This document shows positions 60,121 to 64,000 of a stretch of DNA of 64,000 nucleotides, one piece after another. The notes beneath the pieces were generated by a model. It saw only the letters and a program-made list of their open reading frames with translations. It was not told the DNA's origin and searched no databases. The DNA is taken from contig JAQFVV010000184.1 of the NCBI GenBank assembly GCA_028023455.1, positions 2,418,001 to 2,482,000 of the forward strand, written 5' to 3'. The stretch's first letter is position 1. Each line of letters starts with the position of its first letter. The translations under genes were made by a program, and so were the position numbers. Origin of the DNA: Epiperipatus broadwayi. Its lineage: Eukaryota; Onychophora; Udeonychophora; Euonychophora; Peripatidae.

Positions 60121-60231
60121 AATAAAATAGTACACTGCATCACTCTACATATGAGTATTAAATAAATCTTTATTTCTCTGACAGTCTTATTTAAATCTCA
60201 AGCATAGAGTAAAGCAGTGTACCATTTTATT
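60121..60231. repeat. MITE-like inverted repeat, 111 bp
   Basis: AATAAAATAGTACACTGC at the left is mirrored by GCAGTGTACCATTTTATT at the right, with weaker pairing continuing inward (CACTCTA / TAGAGT). The arms are about 28 bp. The centre, AAATAAATCTTTATTT, is itself palindromic. Confidence 0.6.
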
Positions 60232-60363
60232 CTCAATTTTTTCGAACAATAAAACACAGATGTATATACAATTATAATTTTATAGCTCATGGAAATTGCT
60301 GCACTTTCTTTCATTTATATATATATACTTGCCCTTTCAGCAAAAAACTTCTATTATTGATTA

Positions 60364-60395
60364 CAGTTTCGATTGTACCATGCAGTCTTCATCAG
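60364..60395 (-). repeat. CTGATGAAGAC...CGAAACTG stem-loop motif
   Basis: On the minus strand: CTGATGAAGACTGCATGG followed by TACAATCGAAACTG. It is the same arrangement as at 33546-33574 (CTGAnGA, A, stem, GAAAC), here with two mismatches in the stem. It is probably a fragment of a Penelope-like element. Confidence 0.45.
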
Positions 60396-60399
60396 ATCT

Positions 60400-61750
60400 A
60401 CAAAATTTGAACACACATAAAAATTCAACTATTAAAATACATTAATTATTTTATATAAAATTATTAAATTCCTATCAAACTTTTGAATTTAAAAATTTTT
60501 TAAAATATTTCCTAACCTTTTCAATTCATATAATATCTTTAACATATTTACCATCCTATTTTATATTCTTTTAAAATCTCTTCTATCCTCTTTTTAACAT
60601 ATAGGCTATACATATAACTTTAATACATATAATATTTACATTATAAAGTAATTTTAATTACACTACTCAAAAAAAATTTTTTAATCACTATTAATATAAT
60701 CTTTCTTGATCTTTTATTCTAACTAAACACTTACTTCCATTCATTTTACCTTCTTAATTATTCCATATAAAATCTTCTTAACATGCTATTGATAGCTTTG
60801 TTAGGCTGTAAGAGCCAAAACATCTGAATCGGAGGTAGTAATTCACCCTGCTCCAAAATTACCCAATCAGCAGTCATCATAATGCTTATATTCAAATCCC
60901 TAGGGTAATTTTTGTAGAATTAGATATAATCTTATTATCTAATATGTCTTTGTTGCACAACTTGTGACAAATAGTACTGGAATAGAGCAGATCACCACTT
61001 CTAATACAAATGCTGAAAGAAACATAGAAGAAATTCTTTTTAACAGTTCTATTACTAAATATTGTGCTTAGATAAATTTTTTTGGACAGAGATATCAAAT
61101 CTACAAAATTCACAAAGAAAAAGCTATGCAGCATTATGATAAATGTATGAATAAGCAAAAAAATTGGATGAATAGTACAGTTTATATTTTGCAGAACAAC
61201 CATTGAAAAAATGAAGGAAACATTGATCACATGACTTCAAGCACAGTAAAAATCTTTTTCTCTGATGGAATTGAGAAGCTTGTGGAACATTACAAAAACT
61301 GGTAGAAATTCAAGGAAATTATATTGAAAAATAATGCTAAAATTATAGATGAACTGTAAGTCTATATTTTTAGGATGGAAAAGGCAACAGTTTTTAGTTA
61401 TAGAACTTTCTCCATAGTTTAGTATAATTCTTAATAGACACATTTAGATATTTTATCCAGTCAACTAACACATGTTCAGGAATGATGCAAGTTTTTCTAA
61501 TTTTATCTACATATTCAAATACTTTTATTTGTTTTTACCCTTTTATGATCTTTAAAATATAAAAAATATATATTAGTTTTATGGTATTGGAATTATGAGA
61601 TTGTATATATCAATATAAGTTACAAGAATTGTTTTTAAAATGCATTTATTTTATTTAAATTTTAATACATAGTCCTTTTAATATTGCAATTTTTCAATTA
61701 ACCATGGTAAACTATTTGTTTCTACTTCATTTCTGCCATCTAAATTAAAA
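60400..61750. other. AT-rich intron sequence without recognised content
   Basis: Open frames at 60892-61230 and 61237-61443 (minus) match no family I know. I see no repeat arms or splice-flanked exons here. Confidence 0.4.
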
Positions 61751-61754
61751 GCTT

Positions 61755-61985
61755 AAATAAGCAATACTTAGTTAGATAGTGCTCATTAAATCCATATCTA
61801 GTATACTCTATCAATATTACCAAACTAATTCTGGCCTATGGTTTTAATCAAAGGGGAATTTAAGCCTGGATTTTAATGAAGACCATAAGCTAGAAACTAG
61901 TCTGGGAATATGGGATTAATAAGCACTATCATCTAGTATCGATTGATTATTAAAACTTATAATAGATGTCAACCATGGATTAGAT
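61755..61985. mobile_element. Family F foldback element, old copy
   Basis: Left-arm traces (AAATCCATATCTAGTATACT, TTACCAAACTAATTCTGGCC) are followed by a clearer right arm (CATAAGCTAGAAACTAGTCT, GGGAATATGGGATTAATAAG, CGATTGATTATTAAAAC). It lies about 320 bp before carrier exon 3. Confidence 0.55.
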
Positions 61986-62302
61986 AAAATAGAGTTTGAT
62001 TCTATAAAGCACTGTGCAAGGTAAATACATGTAATGATTTGATTTTATCTTTCACTTTAAATAAAAATATTGTTTTTTATTTTTATAATTATAGTTATTT
62101 TAGATTAATGAAACTGTTTAATTATTTTTTTTAGGTGATACAAAATAGAAGAAAAAAAAGAATAATGAAAGCTGATATTTCCATTTTAATTGAAACTTTA
62201 TAATTTTTAAAATCTTCTCATATCTAAAGTTAAAGCAAAGTACATTTGTTTTTATTAACATGGTAACTTAATACTGACTTCTATTTTTAAATATATTTAT
62301 AG

Positions 62303-62397
62303 AATTGGACCAGCAGTTCTTCGACAAGCAACGTATGGAACAATAAAAATTGGAATTTACCATAAATTAAAACGCTTTTTTGTAAAGGATCCAAAAG
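62303..62397 (+). CDS. Mitochondrial carrier, coding exon 3
   Basis: This 95-bp exon follows a TTTATAG acceptor and ends in phase 1 at GTAAAT. It encodes [20 protein letters not shown] and [11 protein letters not shown] (residues 70-100). This is transmembrane helix 2 and the following loop. The [12 protein letters not shown] stretch is nearly invariant among BMCP/UCP5/KMCP1 carriers. All three exons join in frame to give the first third of an expected protein of about 300 residues. Helices 3-6 and the other two carrier repeats must lie beyond 64000. Confidence 0.92.
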
Positions 62398-64000
62398 GTA
62401 AATAAATTGGTCTGTAAATTATACAAAATAATGGATTTAGTTCAAATAATATTTTTTATAGAATATTTTATATAGATGGATATTACCAACAACAATATCA
62501 CTTTAACATTCAATAACATTTTTAGATGCTATTTTTTAATAGATTCACATTTTTCATATACAGTATTGGATGAGCATTTGCATGATAACCTCAAATACAA
62601 TGTAATTATTTCTCCATAAACTAATGATATTAAGAACAAAGTAATTTAGCTTTAACAAGAAATCCTATTGCCTAGAAATGTTGCATCTTGAATGTTAAGA
62701 TTCTGATTAGTTTAATTGGAGTAGATGGATCAAAAATGGTTTGAATTTGGTATTATTTTCTAAGATTTTTTTATTTGAGTTGCATTATGTATTTTTTTGA
62801 TATATTTTTTAATAATTTTTGAAAATCTGTATTTTATTATGAAGTTTCATTATTGTTTGACTGTGGTCATTTAAAGTGTATTAAGTCAATCATAGATAAC
62901 AATAATTCCTTTCACATAGGTAAAACAGTTTACAAATAGCTAACTGTAGGGGGAAAGCTTCTTCAATCATGTTTCATAGTGAATAAGAAAGCATTACTTT
63001 TCAGATTTGCAGATTGTTGGCCAGTAATTGTTTTTCTTTTTGTTTTAATATAAGTTAAAAACAACTGGATATCCTGACAAATTTTGGATAATTAGTTGGA
63101 TTAGCTGCAGGACAATTACTTAAAAGTAAAAATCCTTACTTGAAGAAATGATAAATGAATATTGCTAATGCTACACTGTGAAAACCCCTTACACAATGGG
63201 TATGAAATATATTTCAGTACCATAGATGTGCAATACTGATTAAATTTTTTCTTTAAAAAAAAAGAGGGCGAATAATAGATCTATTTTACTTGCCTATTTA
63301 AATCAGGATTTATAATAAATGTTTTAAACTAAAGATCAGAATTTCAAGCTAATGTTTTTAAAAAATATTAACTTTGCTTGTGTCTTTTTTTTTTATAAAT
63401 TGTATTGTAAATAGTTTTTTATTACTTCAAATATACTTTCATGATAAAAACTATAAAAATTAGCCCAGCTATTCTTTTTTTTAATGCTGTGTTCAGGCTG
63501 CTAATGGATTTCATGGATAGCAGATAGTGAATAATGAAAAGTGCCTGACCAACAGAACTCTCTGCCTTGTAGGATGAAATATTGATTCATCAATTATTGT
63601 TTCCAGTACAAACAGTCTTCCTCCTTTTTTCCTTCTTTGATCACTTTAGTAAAGAACTCAGTCATCATGAGCCTCTCATGCCATCAATCATCTCTATTTT
63701 GACTGTGACAATAGGATTGTATGTTTGTGCAATTACATTTTTCATCATTGAACTATATGCATAACATTTCTGATTCCAATTTACTTTTTTTAGTTAAGTG
63801 CTTGAGAATTAAGAAAGCAATTACATGGACAGGATTAATAGATAGGCAATTTTTAGTTGTGATCTTTCTTGAGGAAATACCATCATTAACGATCTTTTTG
63901 AAACTGGATTCGAGACAGAAATTCCAATTGGCCGAGAGTATTAAGGATTCCTTACCTACTTTTGAAATATAAGGGGCTTAGGAAAATATGTTCTAAAATG
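62398..64000 (+). other. Carrier intron 3, incomplete
   Basis: No fourth carrier exon is visible up to the window edge. The open frames at 63582-63764 and 63721-63972 match no family I know. Base composition there is slightly less AT-rich than in the rest of the intron. Confidence 0.55.

Larger units (their letters stand above)
45785..62302 (+). other. Carrier intron 2 (16.5 kb)
   Basis: GTAAGA donor and TTTATAG acceptor, phase 2. It contains one family B copy, several family F copies, the RPL6 retrocopy, the hAT MITE, a triplet microsatellite (52632-52714) and two small MITE-like inverted repeats (48953-49064 and 60121-60231). Slightly GC-richer patches at 48.44-48.66 kb and 55.54-56.01 kb have no recognised content. 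Confidence 0.8.

Overview
The window is AT-rich animal nuclear DNA (roughly 70-75% A+T by eye) with spliced genes, very long introns and many decayed retroelements. Three protein-coding features carry the annotation, all on the + strand. They are (1) the last two coding exons of a FAF1-like UBX-domain protein (1408-1487 and 8721-8879), (2) the first three coding exons of a BMCP/UCP5/KMCP1-type mitochondrial carrier of the SLC25 family (39761-39818, 45637-45784, 62303-62397, continuing beyond the window), and (3) an intronless but open RPL6 copy inside the carrier's second intron (53397-54068). The host is an invertebrate metazoan. The carrier's N-terminal wording recalls arthropod BMCP proteins, so an AT-rich arthropod such as a chelicerate is a reasonable but unproven guess.

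Layout: 1-1407 is upstream FAF1 intron. 1488-8720 is the last FAF1 intron. 8721-8879 is the terminal exon, followed by 3' UTR. About 9.6-30 kb is intergenic, with a truncated RTE-type LINE (21.9-22.7 kb, minus strand), two foldback repeats (23.1-23.9 kb) and an old Jockey/CR1-like LINE remnant (28.6-29.5 kb). Around 30.0-30.26 kb a CpG-richer island ends in a strong splice donor, and I propose it as promoter and 5' UTR exon of the carrier. The first carrier introns are full of repeats. These are a large LINE-bearing palindrome (31.3-32.7 kb), a 117-bp insertion with a 15-bp target duplication (33.5 kb), a 2-kb degenerate RTE LINE (36.4-38.45 kb), a Penelope-like element with a GIY-YIG endonuclease (41.1-42.07 kb), another Jockey/CR1 remnant (42.5-43.1 kb), the RPL6 retrocopy (53.4-54.1 kb), and a hAT MITE (54.33-54.80 kb) nested in an older repeat.

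Two repeat families recur throughout. Family F is a foldback element whose two arms are reverse complements, with about a dozen copies. Family B is a roughly 150-bp repeat in five copies, whose best-preserved copies carry a 14-bp X-box-like palindrome. The most interesting structures are the F element whose two arms both contain the same LINE 3' end in mirror orientation, the RPL6 retrocopy that kept an open frame together with its 5' TOP-like start, poly(A) and target duplication, and the stem-loop motif shared by the Penelope region and the 117-bp insertion. I found no prokaryotic-type genes, CRISPR arrays, rRNA or convincing functional tRNA genes.
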